From Armatimonadota bacterium (lineage in GTDB: Bacteria; Armatimonadota; UBA5829; DSUL01), in the NCBI GenBank assembly GCA_025998755.1, contig AP024674.1, positions 2,868,162-2,932,161 on the forward strand: 64,000 nt of DNA, given 5' to 3'. Positions within the stretch are counted from its first letter, which is position 1. Each line of letters begins with the position of its first letter. Shown here one piece after another: positions 52,152-60,451 of the stretch. Made by a program: the position numbers and the translations under genes. The notes under the pieces were generated by a model, which did no database searches, was not told where the DNA came from, and worked only from the letters and a program-made list of their open reading frames with translations.

Positions 52152-52859
52152 TCAGCGTGATTTGCGCGTCCCGGAGACACTGTCTCCGGGACGCAGCCGT
52201 GTACGGAACACCGTCTCGAAGGCTTTCTCCACCAATGCGCAGACCTCTTCAAAGGGTGGAGCCTGGCCCTTCTCCCGCGCTATGGACGTGACAGCCTCTC
52301 CGTGCAGCCCGCAGGGGACGATCAGCCGGAAAGCCTCCAGGTCCACGTCCACATTCAGGGCGAAACCGTGACTTGTGACCCAGCGTTGCACCCGCACACC
52401 GATGGCCGCGATCTTGCGGGATGGCCCCTTGCCGTCCGCCGGAACCCAGACGCCTGTCATCCCACTCCTGCGGATGGCTCTGATGCCAAGTGCCTGGACG
52501 GTCTCAATGAGCGTCTCCTCCAGCATCCGGATGTAGGCGTGCAGGTCGCGCCCGCGCCGGTTCAGGTCCAGCACGGGATAACCGACGATCTGCCCGGGCC
52601 CGTGGTAGGTGACGTCGCCCCCCCGCGCAGATTCGTGAAGCTCGATGCCCCGGGCGGCCAGTTCCCCGGTGTCGCACAGCAGATGCTCCGGCCGCCATCC
52701 TCGCCCCAGCGTGATGACGGGATCGTGCTCCAGCAGCACGAGCGCCTCCGGCCGGAGGCCGGACTGAACACCCCGGACAAGCTCTTCCTGCAGCGTCAGA
52801 CCTTCCGGGTAGCTGAGACGGCCGGGCCTGATGATCTCCACGAAATCCGCGGGAAACAT
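52152..52859 (-). CDS. lipB: Lipoyl(octanoyl) transferase
   Basis: Moves octanoate from acyl carrier protein to the E2 and GcvH domains that need lipoate. The 235-residue protein has VLLEHDPVITLGR (read as LVLLEHDPVITLGRGW), the signature ARGGDVTYHGPGQIVGYPVLDL (in parts), the catalytic Lys in SRKIAAIGVRVQRWVTSHG and the catalytic Cys in LIVPCGLHG. The start is ATG 52859; the frame is open to 52907, but a TATAAT just upstream of 52859 argues for the shorter form. lipA is not in the window. Confidence 0.93.
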   Translation of the reverse strand: MFPADFVEIIRPGRLSYPEGLTLQEELVRGVQSGLRPEALVLLEHDPVITLGRGWRPEHLLCDTGELAARGIELHESARGGDVTYHGPGQIVGYPVLDLNRRGRDLHAYIRMLEETLIETVQALGIRAIRRSGMTGVWVPADGKGPSRKIAAIGVRVQRWVTSHGFALNVDVDLEAFRLIVPCGLHGEAVTSIAREKGQAPPFEEVCALVEKAFETVFRTRLRPGDSVSGTRKSR

Positions 52860-52865
52860 GGTTCC

Positions 52866-52894
52866 ATTATATGGTTCTGTTGCAGAGGCTGCGC
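52866..52894 (-). promoter_or_regulatory. lipB promoter giving a near-leaderless mRNA
   Basis: Perfect TATAAT (minus strand, 52871-52866) ends seven bases before the lipB ATG, so transcription should begin at or next to the A of the start codon. The -35 position (GCGCAG) is weak. Confidence 0.5.
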
Positions 52895-52908
52895 GGCGTG
52901 AATACAAT
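52880..52908 (+). promoter_or_regulatory. Promoter for the C26 hydrolase gene
   Basis: TTGCAG and TACAAT with a 17-base spacer, 53 bases before the start at 52961. It overlaps the divergent lipB promoter, so the two may interfere. Confidence 0.65.
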
Positions 52909-52960
52909 GCCGCAAACCGTTCGCGAATACCGGAGTGCGCCGGAGGAGAATAGCTGAAAA

Positions 52961-53725
52961 ATGAATACGCGCAGACCCCGCATCGGAATCACCTGCGGCT
53001 CAAAACCGGGATGGGTGGAGGAGCACGGTGGAGACTACCGTATGGCAGTGGAGGATGCCGGAGGCGAAGCGGTTTTTATCACTCCGGCGGATCCCTCCGT
53101 CGCCGATACCTGCGACGCTCTGCTTTTCGCCGGGGGGATGGATGTGCATCCCTCACTATATCCCCGCCGCCCCGTGGATGCGGATCTCTCCGACGAAGAG
53201 ATCATCGAGCGCTATGAGATCCTGGTGGATTCCAGGAGGGATGCCTACGAACTTCCGCTGGCGCGCCGCGCCCTGCAGGAAGAGCGTCCGGTTCTTGGGA
53301 TCTGCCGCGGGTTTCAGATCCTGAACGTCGCAGCCGGTGGGTCTCTGGTCCCGGACATCCAGCAGGGAGTTGGGGATCTCGTGGTTCATCGTGTGCTGAC
53401 TGATGGCTCAAAGGTAGAGGATCCCGATCCCTGCCCTCTCCACGCCATCCAGTATGAACCCGATACCCTTTTCGGCCGGCTGGTGGGGCCGGGAGCCACG
53501 CAGGTCAACACATACCATCATCAGGGCGTAACGGACGCGGAGCTGGCGTCCGGCTTGAGAGCGGCGGCATATGCCGATGACGGCATCATCGAGGCGCTGG
53601 AGCTGCCGGACCACCGTTTCTGCCTGGCCGTTCAATTCCATCCCGAGCGGCGGAAGGATGCGGAAGTCCACCGGCGGTTCTCCTCGTTCTTTGCCGCCCT
53701 GGTGGAGGCGGCCGCCAAGCGGTAG
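52961..53725 (+). CDS. Class I glutamine amidotransferase-like hydrolase (peptidase C26, PuuD-like)
   Basis: Stand-alone glutaminase-fold enzyme of 254 residues. The nucleophile Cys lies in LGICRGFQILNVAAGG (about residues 112-127), and the His-Glu of the triad in AVQFHPER near residue 225. FAGGMDVHPSLY is the usual oxyanion-side strand. PuuD relatives hydrolyse gamma-glutamyl-GABA in putrescine breakdown; others act on folate polyglutamate or similar gamma-glutamyl bonds. No puu genes accompany it, so only the hydrolase type is secure. It is the first gene after its own promoter, 156 bases before the uronate isomerase-like gene. Confidence 0.85.
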   Translation: MNTRRPRIGITCGSKPGWVEEHGGDYRMAVEDAGGEAVFITPADPSVADTCDALLFAGGMDVHPSLYPRRPVDADLSDEEIIERYEILVDSRRDAYELPLARRALQEERPVLGICRGFQILNVAAGGSLVPDIQQGVGDLVVHRVLTDGSKVEDPDPCPLHAIQYEPDTLFGRLVGPGATQVNTYHHQGVTDAELASGLRAAAYADDGIIEALELPDHRFCLAVQFHPERRKDAEVHRRFSSFFAALVEAAAKR

Positions 53726-53881
53726 GCTCCCCCGGCTGGCAGCTGTTCCGCGGTCCGGTAGATCAGGGCGGGCGTTTATTCCCACGGCAGGATTCCCGGA
53801 GCATCGCGGGTAAGCAGTCCCTAGGGGGATGGAGCGATCCTCTGTCCCCGCAGACTTCTCCAGGAGAGGGCTTTCTTCACC

Positions 53882-55132
53882 ATGCAGGACTCCGCCGCGG
53901 TCAACGATATGCGCCGGCGCGTGCGCGAAGCGCTTTCGCGCGTCCCCGTCACCGACATCCACACCCACGTCTATGCCCCGGCTTTCGGCGAACTGCTTCT
54001 GTGGGGTATTGACGAGCTGCTCAATCATCATTATCTCATCGCGGAAACCCTGCGCTGGGGCGAGGTGACGCCGGCGGAGTTCTGGGAGATGGACCGCAGA
54101 CAGCAGGCGGATCTGGTCTGGAACACACTGTTCCTGGATCATTCCCCGGTCAGCGCGGCAGCCGAAGGACTCCTGGAGGTGCTCCGAACTCTGGGTCTGG
54201 ATACAGCCTCACGCGATCTGGAATCCTACCGCGCTTTCTTCGCCTCTCAGACACCTGAGGGCATTGTGGACCGCGTGTTCGAGTGCGCCGGGCTGGAATC
54301 TCTGGTGATGACGAACGACCCGTTCGACGATACAGAACGGGCCGTCTGGGAATCCGGGCCGCAGATCGACGCCCGCTTCCACGCTGCCCTGCGGCTGGAC
54401 TCGCTGATCCTGGCATGGGACACTAACTATCCCCGCCTCAGAGACTGGGGCTACGATGTGGAAGGACCGCTTGGCGGCCGCACCATCCCGGAAGTCCGCC
54501 GGTTTCTGCATCACTGGATAGACCGGATGGAGCCTCTTTATCTGATGCTGTCGCTAAGCCCCTCCTGGAGATTTCCGGATGGTAGCCAGCTGAACCGGTT
54601 GCTGGAGGAATGCATGCTGGCCGTCGCCGCGGAGCGGGGCTTGCCGGTGGCGTTGATGCCGGGCTGCCGCAGGCAGGTGAATCCGGATCTGCGGTTGGCG
54701 GGGGACTCGGTGGGTGTCTCGGACCTGGCCTCACTGGAGCGCCTGCTGGCCCGTTATCCGAAGCTGCGTTTCCTTGTGACCGTGCTCTCGCGCGAGAACC
54801 AGTATGAGCTGAACGTCGTTGCCCGCAAGTTCCCGAACCTGATGACGTTCGGGTGCTGGTGGTTCCTCAATATCCCCTATCTCATTGACGAGATGACCCG
54901 GATGCGTGTTGAGCTGCTGGGATTCAGCCACATCCCGCACCATTCTGACGTCCGGGTGATGGAGCAGGTGATCCCGAAGTGGACGCACGCCCGGCACTTT
55001 ACGGAGGTGGTGCTGGCTGAGCGCTATGCCGCTTTGGAGGAGACCGGCTGGAAGGTGACCGACGCGGAGATCGAACGGGACTGCCGGGATCTGATGGGGC
55101 GCAACTTCTGGCGCTTCATCGGTCGCATGTAG
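53882..55132 (+). CDS. Glucuronate isomerase-like amidohydrolase-superfamily protein
   Basis: TIM-barrel metal enzyme of 416 residues. The HxH metal motif is in VTDIHTHVYAP (about residues 24-34). RRQVNPDLRLAGDSVG, LRFLVTVLSRENQYELNVVARKFPNL (in parts) and FGCWWFLNIPYLIDEMTRMRVELLG (in parts) resemble the UxaC uronate isomerase C-terminal half. UxaC is about 470 residues, so this is a shorter relative of a group often found with sugar catabolism genes. The gap to the next gene is ten bases. With the mannonate-reductase-like SDR downstream, action on a uronate or related sugar acid is likely but not proven. Confidence 0.75.
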   Translation: MQDSAAVNDMRRRVREALSRVPVTDIHTHVYAPAFGELLLWGIDELLNHHYLIAETLRWGEVTPAEFWEMDRRQQADLVWNTLFLDHSPVSAAAEGLLEVLRTLGLDTASRDLESYRAFFASQTPEGIVDRVFECAGLESLVMTNDPFDDTERAVWESGPQIDARFHAALRLDSLILAWDTNYPRLRDWGYDVEGPLGGRTIPEVRRFLHHWIDRMEPLYLMLSLSPSWRFPDGSQLNRLLEECMLAVAAERGLPVALMPGCRRQVNPDLRLAGDSVGVSDLASLERLLARYPKLRFLVTVLSRENQYELNVVARKFPNLMTFGCWWFLNIPYLIDEMTRMRVELLGFSHIPHHSDVRVMEQVIPKWTHARHFTEVVLAERYAALEETGWKVTDAEIERDCRDLMGRNFWRFIGRM

Positions 55133-55142
55133 CATTGCGGGG

Positions 55143-57242
55143 ATGGGCCGGGCGGCGCTCTTTTGTCTGGTGACAACAGCCATCCTGCTCCCGCTGGCGG
55201 GCGCGCCGACGCTTGCGCAGGATCGCAGCCCCTTCAGGGGAATGCACGTCTGGCTCCCGATGACCGGTTATACGGAGAGGGATCTCGAACAAGCCCGCCG
55301 CGCCGGCTATGATACCATCCTCCTCAAGGTCCATCCGCCGGTCATTCCGGGCGGCGGCGGGGTGGACTTTGCCGCCCTTGACGCGGAGATGGAGCGACTC
55401 CGGGGGAAAGGTTTCCGGTTCATCCTTGCGATCCTCGGATGGGTTGGGCTGGGAGACGGAGAGTTCTGGGACACGCGCGAAAACGGCGAACGCGTAATGA
55501 ACCAGCTGGATCCGTTCTGGCCGGAGGCCATGCAGCGGGTCGAGTGGTATTTTGCGGAGGTCATCCGCCGGTATGCGTCGCACCCGGACGTCGCCGCGTT
55601 CGCGCCGACTTGGGGCATTTACGGCGAGGCCGGGTTCACCTCCTGGGATGCGGGCCGCAGCGAGCATGCTCTGGCCCGCTTCAATGAATGGCGAGCTGCA
55701 CGGGGGATGCCCGCTCTGGAGCGCATCCCCGGGCGGTCCGGCGGGCCCAATACCGAGTTCAACCGGTTCATCCTCTTCCGTTTTCAGTACGTGCAGGAAG
55801 CCTTCGATGCGATGGTCTCCAGACTCAAGCCGCTGGCGGGGGGGCGTCCGGTGGGCATGTGGCAGGAGCTCTACAACGTGATGGGCTACCTGTGGAACAT
55901 GGTGGAGATCCCGTCCGCGGATTTTGCCCTGTATGAGTCCTGCTTCCCCTTCCAGACCTCGCATGATCCGGAGCGGACGCTGGCCGAGACCATGGGATTC
56001 CGTTACCGATGCCTTTCTGCGGAGCAGTATCGCGACTATTACCTGCCGCTGCTGGCCCGCAAGAGGGGCGAGGGACAGCGCTTCATGGGATGCCAGCTTA
56101 CGCGCGACTATGCGGTGGCCAACTATGGCTGGACTCTGGAGCGTGCCGCCCGTGTAAGGTTCGAGCAGTGGGAGGATGAGTTCTCCCCGTACCTCCTGTC
56201 ACTTCAACGAGCTCCCCTGGAGGCCGCTGAACGGGACGTTCTGATGGTGTTCCCCACATACGCCGCGGCCGCCCTGCCGGATCACCCGCGCTATGCTGTG
56301 GACTCCATGCTACTGGATGTGCTTCTGCGTTCGTTCGGATGCCAGATGCGACGGTGCGGCTCGCCGCGGCTGGATGCGATGACCGTAGCAGAGATGGACC
56401 GTTACCGCCTGATCGTCGCTCCGGCGGCGTCGTTCCTGCTGAGCGAGACCTGGCAGAAGTTGAAAAGCACGAAGGCTGTGGTCCTGTTGACCGGCAGCTT
56501 CGGACGGGCTATGGACGGGGTGCAAGTGCCGGACGGGGAGAACTATGCCGTCGATGGGGGGCAGCTATCCGCTGGAACGCGTCCTTCCGGACGTGTGGCG
56601 CTTGAGGCGGATCATCCACTGACCCGCGGGATGGAGGAACTTCTGAGCGCCAGACCGGTCGTTCTGGAGGAAGATGACGCATTCCGGTGGCGCCGTGCGC
56701 CGGAAGGTACGGAGGTCCTACTGCGTTGCGGCGATGAGCCGCTGCTATCCGTGCGGCAGCGGCAGAGACTCATCTTTCTTCACGGACAGGTCTTCGCAGC
56801 GTCCTGCTTCAATCCCGCACGGCGTTCGCCCCTGAAGCTGGGCGGGTCCTCGGATGCCTCGGCCAACGAGGTAGACGTCTGGGGCCCGTATGACAGTGCG
56901 GATCCCCGGAACTGGTTCGGGATGGAACTGGTGAGGCGCATTCTGGACTACGCGGGAGTGCACTACCGCGTCCCGCAACCAATGCCGCGAACGGTGACCA
57001 GGTATCTCGGCGATCACATTGAAACGGCATCTCTCAGCGCCAACCTTGCTTACAATAACACTGGGCGCCCACGCACCATCACGGTGCGCACTCCCTATCC
57101 GGTCGCCGGAGGCGGGTCCGTGCGGCGCGGGTGGGGCTTCGAGAGTCGCATCACGGTTCCCGCCTTCGGATGGGTGGCCCTTCAGCCCGAAAGAGCAGCG
57201 CCGGGATTCCTTTACGGGATCGGGGAGGCAACGGAGCGGTAG
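55143..57242 (+). CDS. Secreted TIM-barrel glycoside hydrolase-like protein with GATase-like domain
   Basis: Protein of 699 residues with signal peptide (ALFCLVTTAILLPLAGAPTLA). Residues about 30-380 look like a GH42/GH5-type barrel: GYDTILLKVHPP, FILAILGWVGLG, APTWGIYGEAGF, where the Glu could be the acid/base of clan GH-A, and ADFALYESCFPF with a second Glu in the nucleophile region. A following domain (about 385-560; RDVLMVFPTYAAAALPD, VVLLTGSFGRAM) recalls the trimerisation/GATase-like domain of beta-galactosidases. A C-terminal beta segment ends it. Exact activity is unknown. It would act outside the cytoplasm and feed the sugar-acid genes beside it. Confidence 0.6.
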   Translation: MGRAALFCLVTTAILLPLAGAPTLAQDRSPFRGMHVWLPMTGYTERDLEQARRAGYDTILLKVHPPVIPGGGGVDFAALDAEMERLRGKGFRFILAILGWVGLGDGEFWDTRENGERVMNQLDPFWPEAMQRVEWYFAEVIRRYASHPDVAAFAPTWGIYGEAGFTSWDAGRSEHALARFNEWRAARGMPALERIPGRSGGPNTEFNRFILFRFQYVQEAFDAMVSRLKPLAGGRPVGMWQELYNVMGYLWNMVEIPSADFALYESCFPFQTSHDPERTLAETMGFRYRCLSAEQYRDYYLPLLARKRGEGQRFMGCQLTRDYAVANYGWTLERAARVRFEQWEDEFSPYLLSLQRAPLEAAERDVLMVFPTYAAAALPDHPRYAVDSMLLDVLLRSFGCQMRRCGSPRLDAMTVAEMDRYRLIVAPAASFLLSETWQKLKSTKAVVLLTGSFGRAMDGVQVPDGENYAVDGGQLSAGTRPSGRVALEADHPLTRGMEELLSARPVVLEEDDAFRWRRAPEGTEVLLRCGDEPLLSVRQRQRLIFLHGQVFAASCFNPARRSPLKLGGSSDASANEVDVWGPYDSADPRNWFGMELVRRILDYAGVHYRVPQPMPRTVTRYLGDHIETASLSANLAYNNTGRPRTITVRTPYPVAGGGSVRRGWGFESRITVPAFGWVALQPERAAPGFLYGIGEATER

Positions 57243-57440
57243 TCGCCTGCTTCTTTTGGCCGGGTTCATTCGGCCGCACGAGCCGTCCCTTCCGCCGATA
57301 CTGCACGGCATTTCTGCAGGGAACGGCCCGGCCGGGGGCGCGCGTCAAGGTCCAGCAGACCGCCCATCGTTCGTGAGCGGCAGCCCAATCGGACAGTTCG
57401 GGTTGCCACGGCAGGAATCCGGTTTGTGCCGGAGGAACAG

Positions 57441-58310
57441 ATGCTTCGGCCGGCTGCGCTTCTCAAGCGCCGGCGGGGAGATGACAAGGCTTTGGAACTG
57501 TTCTCGTTGCAATCACGGACGGCTGTTGTGCTGGGCGGAGCGGGCGTGCTGGGCTCCGCCATCGCGCGCGGACTGGGTGAGGCCGGAGCCCGGGTCGCAG
57601 TGGCCAGCCGTTCGCTGGAGAAGAATCTGGCGGAGGCGGAGGCGCTTCGCGGACTCGGTATAGAAGCCCGTGGCTACAGTGCGGACACCACGGACGCGCA
57701 CGCAGTGCGGGAACTGGCCGGACAGATCCTTGAGGATTTCGGCAGCGTGGATGTGCTGGTCAACGCTGTGGGCGGCAACCGCCCGGACGCAACGGTGATG
57801 GAACCGGACGGTTTCTTCGATCTGAATCCCGACGCGTTGAGACAGGTCATGGATCTAAACTTCTTCGGCGGCGCGATCCTGCCGTCCCAGATCTTTGGAC
57901 GGGAGATGGCGAAGGCCGGGCGTGGCAGCATCATCAACATATCCTCCATGTCTGCTCTACGCCCGCTGACGCGCGTCATCGGCTACTCCGCCGCCAAGGC
58001 TGCGGTGAACAGCTTCACGCAGTGGCTGGCCGTGCACCTTGCGAAGCACGGGTATTCAGGCGTCCGCGTCAACGCCATCGCGCCGGGGTTCTTTCTGACC
58101 GAGCAGAACCGCTTTCTGCTTCTGGATGAGCAGACCGGAGAACTGACTGCGCGCGGGCGGACTATCGTCGAGCATACGCCTATGGGGCGTTTCGGCGAGC
58201 CGGACGAACTGATCGGCGCGGCCGTCTGGCTGGCCTCGGATGCTTCTCGGTTCGTGACGGGCATCGTGGTGCCGGTGGACGGCGGCTTCTCAGCGTTCTC
58301 GGGGGTCTGA
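57441..58310 (+). CDS. SDR oxidoreductase, mannonate/fructuronate reductase-like
   Basis: NAD(P)-dependent dehydrogenase of 289 residues. The cofactor loop is VVLGGAGVLGSAIARG. The catalytic Ser, Tyr and Lys lie in INISSMSALRPLTRVIGYSAAK. The insertion LNPDALRQVMDLNFFGGAILPSQ after a GNRPD segment is a mark of the SDR-type D-mannonate oxidoreductases (YjmF-like). ATG 57441 follows GGAGGAACAG; GTG 57426 is in frame but less well placed. The 198-base gap upstream contains only a small GGCAGCCC/GGGTTGCC hairpin (57379-57407). Its stop shares one base with the next start. Confidence 0.8.
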   Translation: MLRPAALLKRRRGDDKALELFSLQSRTAVVLGGAGVLGSAIARGLGEAGARVAVASRSLEKNLAEAEALRGLGIEARGYSADTTDAHAVRELAGQILEDFGSVDVLVNAVGGNRPDATVMEPDGFFDLNPDALRQVMDLNFFGGAILPSQIFGREMAKAGRGSIINISSMSALRPLTRVIGYSAAKAAVNSFTQWLAVHLAKHGYSGVRVNAIAPGFFLTEQNRFLLLDEQTGELTARGRTIVEHTPMGRFGEPDELIGAAVWLASDASRFVTGIVVPVDGGFSAFSGV

Positions 58311-59608
58311 TGGAGACGTCCGCCGCGGGCACGGTGACCGGGCAGGGGGGCGTGGTCGGGCTGCTAGCCCAGGAGGATGTGGTCCGGATCTGCGCTGAGG
58401 GGCTGGAGGGTTTGCCTGTTGACGGGCGGCGCGTGTTGCTGGTCATTCCGGACCATACCCGCACCGCACCTGTCGACCTGATGTTCCGGACGGTATATGG
58501 GCTGCTTGCTCCACGTGTCGCAGCGCTGGATGTGATCGTGGCGCTCGGCACGCACCATCCTTTGCCGATGGAGCAGATCTATCACCGCGTGGGCATAACG
58601 GCGGAGGAACACGCGCGTGATTACCCTAAGACACGTTTCTTCAATCATCACTGGAAGGATCCGGATCAGCTTGCGGTGGTGGGCGAGCTCTCGGAGGAGG
58701 AGACAGGGCGCCTCTCCGCCGGGATGCTGCGGATGCGCGTCAAGGTTCCCGTCAACCGGATGGCGCTCGAGTATGACCACCTGATCATCATCGGGCCGGT
58801 GTTTCCTCACGAGGTGGTGGGGTTCTCCGGGGGCAGCAAGTATCTCTTTCCGGGGCTGGCCGGACAAGAGATTCTGGACTTCTTCCACTGGCTCGGGGCG
58901 CTCATCACGAATCCACGCATCATCGGGGTGAAGCAGACTCCCGTTCGGGACGTCATCGAAGCCGCCGCGCGCCTGGTGCCCACACCGCGCACCTGTCTGG
59001 CGATGGTGGTCAGCGGAGAAGGCCTGGCGGGGCTGTTCTGTGGGCCGGTGGACGAGGCGTGGTCAAAAGCGGCCGACCTGTCGGCTCAACTGCATATTCG
59101 CTATGTGGACCGACCGTTCCATACTGTGCTCTCGTGCGCACCCCCGATGTATGACGATCTCTGGGTGGGCGGCAAGTGCATGTATAAGCTGGAACCCGTG
59201 GTGGCGGACGGCGGGCGGCTCATCATCTATGCCCCGCACATTACAGAAGTGTCCTACACACACGGAGCCATCCTGGACGAGATCGGCTACCACGTCCGGG
59301 ACTATTTCGTGCGGCAGTGGGACAGGTTCGGGTCTTATCCCTGGGGGGTTCTTGCGCACTCCACGCACGTAAAAGGAGTCGGGACCTTTGAAGACGGAGT
59401 CGAAAGACCACGCATCGAGGTCATACTCGCCACCGGTATTCCGGAGGAGCGCTGTCGGAGAATCAACCTGGGATATATGGACCCTGCCACGGTCCGTGTG
59501 GAGGATTATCGGAACCGGGAAGATGAGGGCATCCTGTATGTGCCGAAGGCCGGCGAGATACTCTACCGGCTGAGGGCTGAGAAATCTTCGCCGGGAGGGA
59601 CACCGTGA
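58310..59608 (+). CDS. LarA-like nickel-pincer racemase/epimerase
   Basis: Homologue of lactate racemase, 432 residues, of the LarA/DUF2088 family whose members isomerise alpha-hydroxy acids using a nickel-pincer nucleotide. DHTR near residue 46, GTHHPL near 84 (the TGxHR position, here with His for Arg), HEVVGFSGGSKYLFPG with the Lys that should carry the cofactor, and the following DFFHW with the nickel-ligand His are all present. The sugar-acid context suggests a hydroxyacid such as an aldonate rather than lactate; this is inference. The cofactor genes larB, larC and larE are not in the window. It overlaps both neighbouring SDR genes. Confidence 0.8.
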   Translation: METSAAGTVTGQGGVVGLLAQEDVVRICAEGLEGLPVDGRRVLLVIPDHTRTAPVDLMFRTVYGLLAPRVAALDVIVALGTHHPLPMEQIYHRVGITAEEHARDYPKTRFFNHHWKDPDQLAVVGELSEEETGRLSAGMLRMRVKVPVNRMALEYDHLIIIGPVFPHEVVGFSGGSKYLFPGLAGQEILDFFHWLGALITNPRIIGVKQTPVRDVIEAAARLVPTPRTCLAMVVSGEGLAGLFCGPVDEAWSKAADLSAQLHIRYVDRPFHTVLSCAPPMYDDLWVGGKCMYKLEPVVADGGRLIIYAPHITEVSYTHGAILDEIGYHVRDYFVRQWDRFGSYPWGVLAHSTHVKGVGTFEDGVERPRIEVILATGIPEERCRRINLGYMDPATVRVEDYRNREDEGILYVPKAGEILYRLRAEKSSPGGTP

Positions 59609-60330
59609 GTTTGACGGGTAAGGTTGCGCTGGTCACCGGAGGAGGACGCGGCATCGGGCGCGCTGCAGCTACGGCTCTTGCGGCGCGCAACGCCGCGGTG
59701 GGAGTTCTAGCGCGCACACGCGAGGAGCTCGAAGCGGTCGCGCAGGCGATCCGGGCCGGAGGCGGACGCGCCGTTCCGGTGGTGTGCGACGTGCGCTCGG
59801 AGGAGCAGGTCTCCGCCGCTTTCGACGCAGTGGAACAAGAGTTTGGACCGGTGGATATCGTGGTCAACAATGCAGGCGCGCTGATGCTCAAGCCTCTGAC
59901 GGACACGGGGCTTGACGAGTGGCGATCCCTCCTGGACGTCAATCTGACGGGGGCGTTCATCGTTGCAAGGGAGGCGATGCGCCGGATGGCGCATCGTCCC
60001 GGGCGCATCATCAATGTGGGTTCGCTTGCAGGACGACGGGGATATCCTGAGCAGGGCGCCTACTGCGCCTCCAAGCACGGTCTTGTCGGGCTCACAAAGG
60101 TGATGGCCATCGAGGGACAGCCCCTGGGTATCCGGGTGCATCTGGTGTCTCCGGGAGGAGTGCTGACGGACCTTTCAGCAGACCTGAGGGCATCGCGCAA
60201 CGACGATCCTTCCCTGTGGATGACGCCGGAAGAGGTGGCGGACGCCATCGTTTTCTGCTGCCTGCAGGAAGGAGCGGCTGTCTCCGACGAAGTCTGCCTC
60301 CGGCGCTTCGACAGCGAACCATGGCGCTGA
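59605..60330 (+). CDS. SDR oxidoreductase (FabG-like)
   Basis: Classical short-chain dehydrogenase of 241 residues. GGGRGIGRAAA is the nucleotide loop, VCDVRSEEQ and NNAGALML follow, Ser lies in INVGSLAG and Tyr-Lys in YCASKHG. It resembles FabG and many sugar or hydroxyacid dehydrogenases. Because GTG 59605 overlaps the LarA-like stop by four bases, I expect it to oxidise or reduce the racemase substrate or product rather than serve fatty-acid synthesis. Confidence 0.82.
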   Translation: MSLTGKVALVTGGGRGIGRAAATALAARNAAVGVLARTREELEAVAQAIRAGGGRAVPVVCDVRSEEQVSAAFDAVEQEFGPVDIVVNNAGALMLKPLTDTGLDEWRSLLDVNLTGAFIVAREAMRRMAHRPGRIINVGSLAGRRGYPEQGAYCASKHGLVGLTKVMAIEGQPLGIRVHLVSPGGVLTDLSADLRASRNDDPSLWMTPEEVADAIVFCCLQEGAAVSDEVCLRRFDSEPWR

Positions 60331-60350
60331 AGATCTTGCAGGAGGGTGGG

Positions 60351-60380
60351 TTCCATCAGGACGGCCCGGCCTGTTATAAT
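60351..60380 (+). promoter_or_regulatory. Promoter for the rhomboid gene
   Basis: Perfect TATAAT at 60375-60380 with TTCCAT 18 bases upstream (weak). Transcription would start about 65 bases before the rhomboid ATG. The rest of the 121-base gap is purine-rich. Confidence 0.55.
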
Positions 60381-60451
60381 GGAATATCAGCGCTCGCGTG
60401 CGGAAAGGCCGAGCGGGAGGAGAGAGAAAAAGAGGGGCTGCCTGACGCGAA

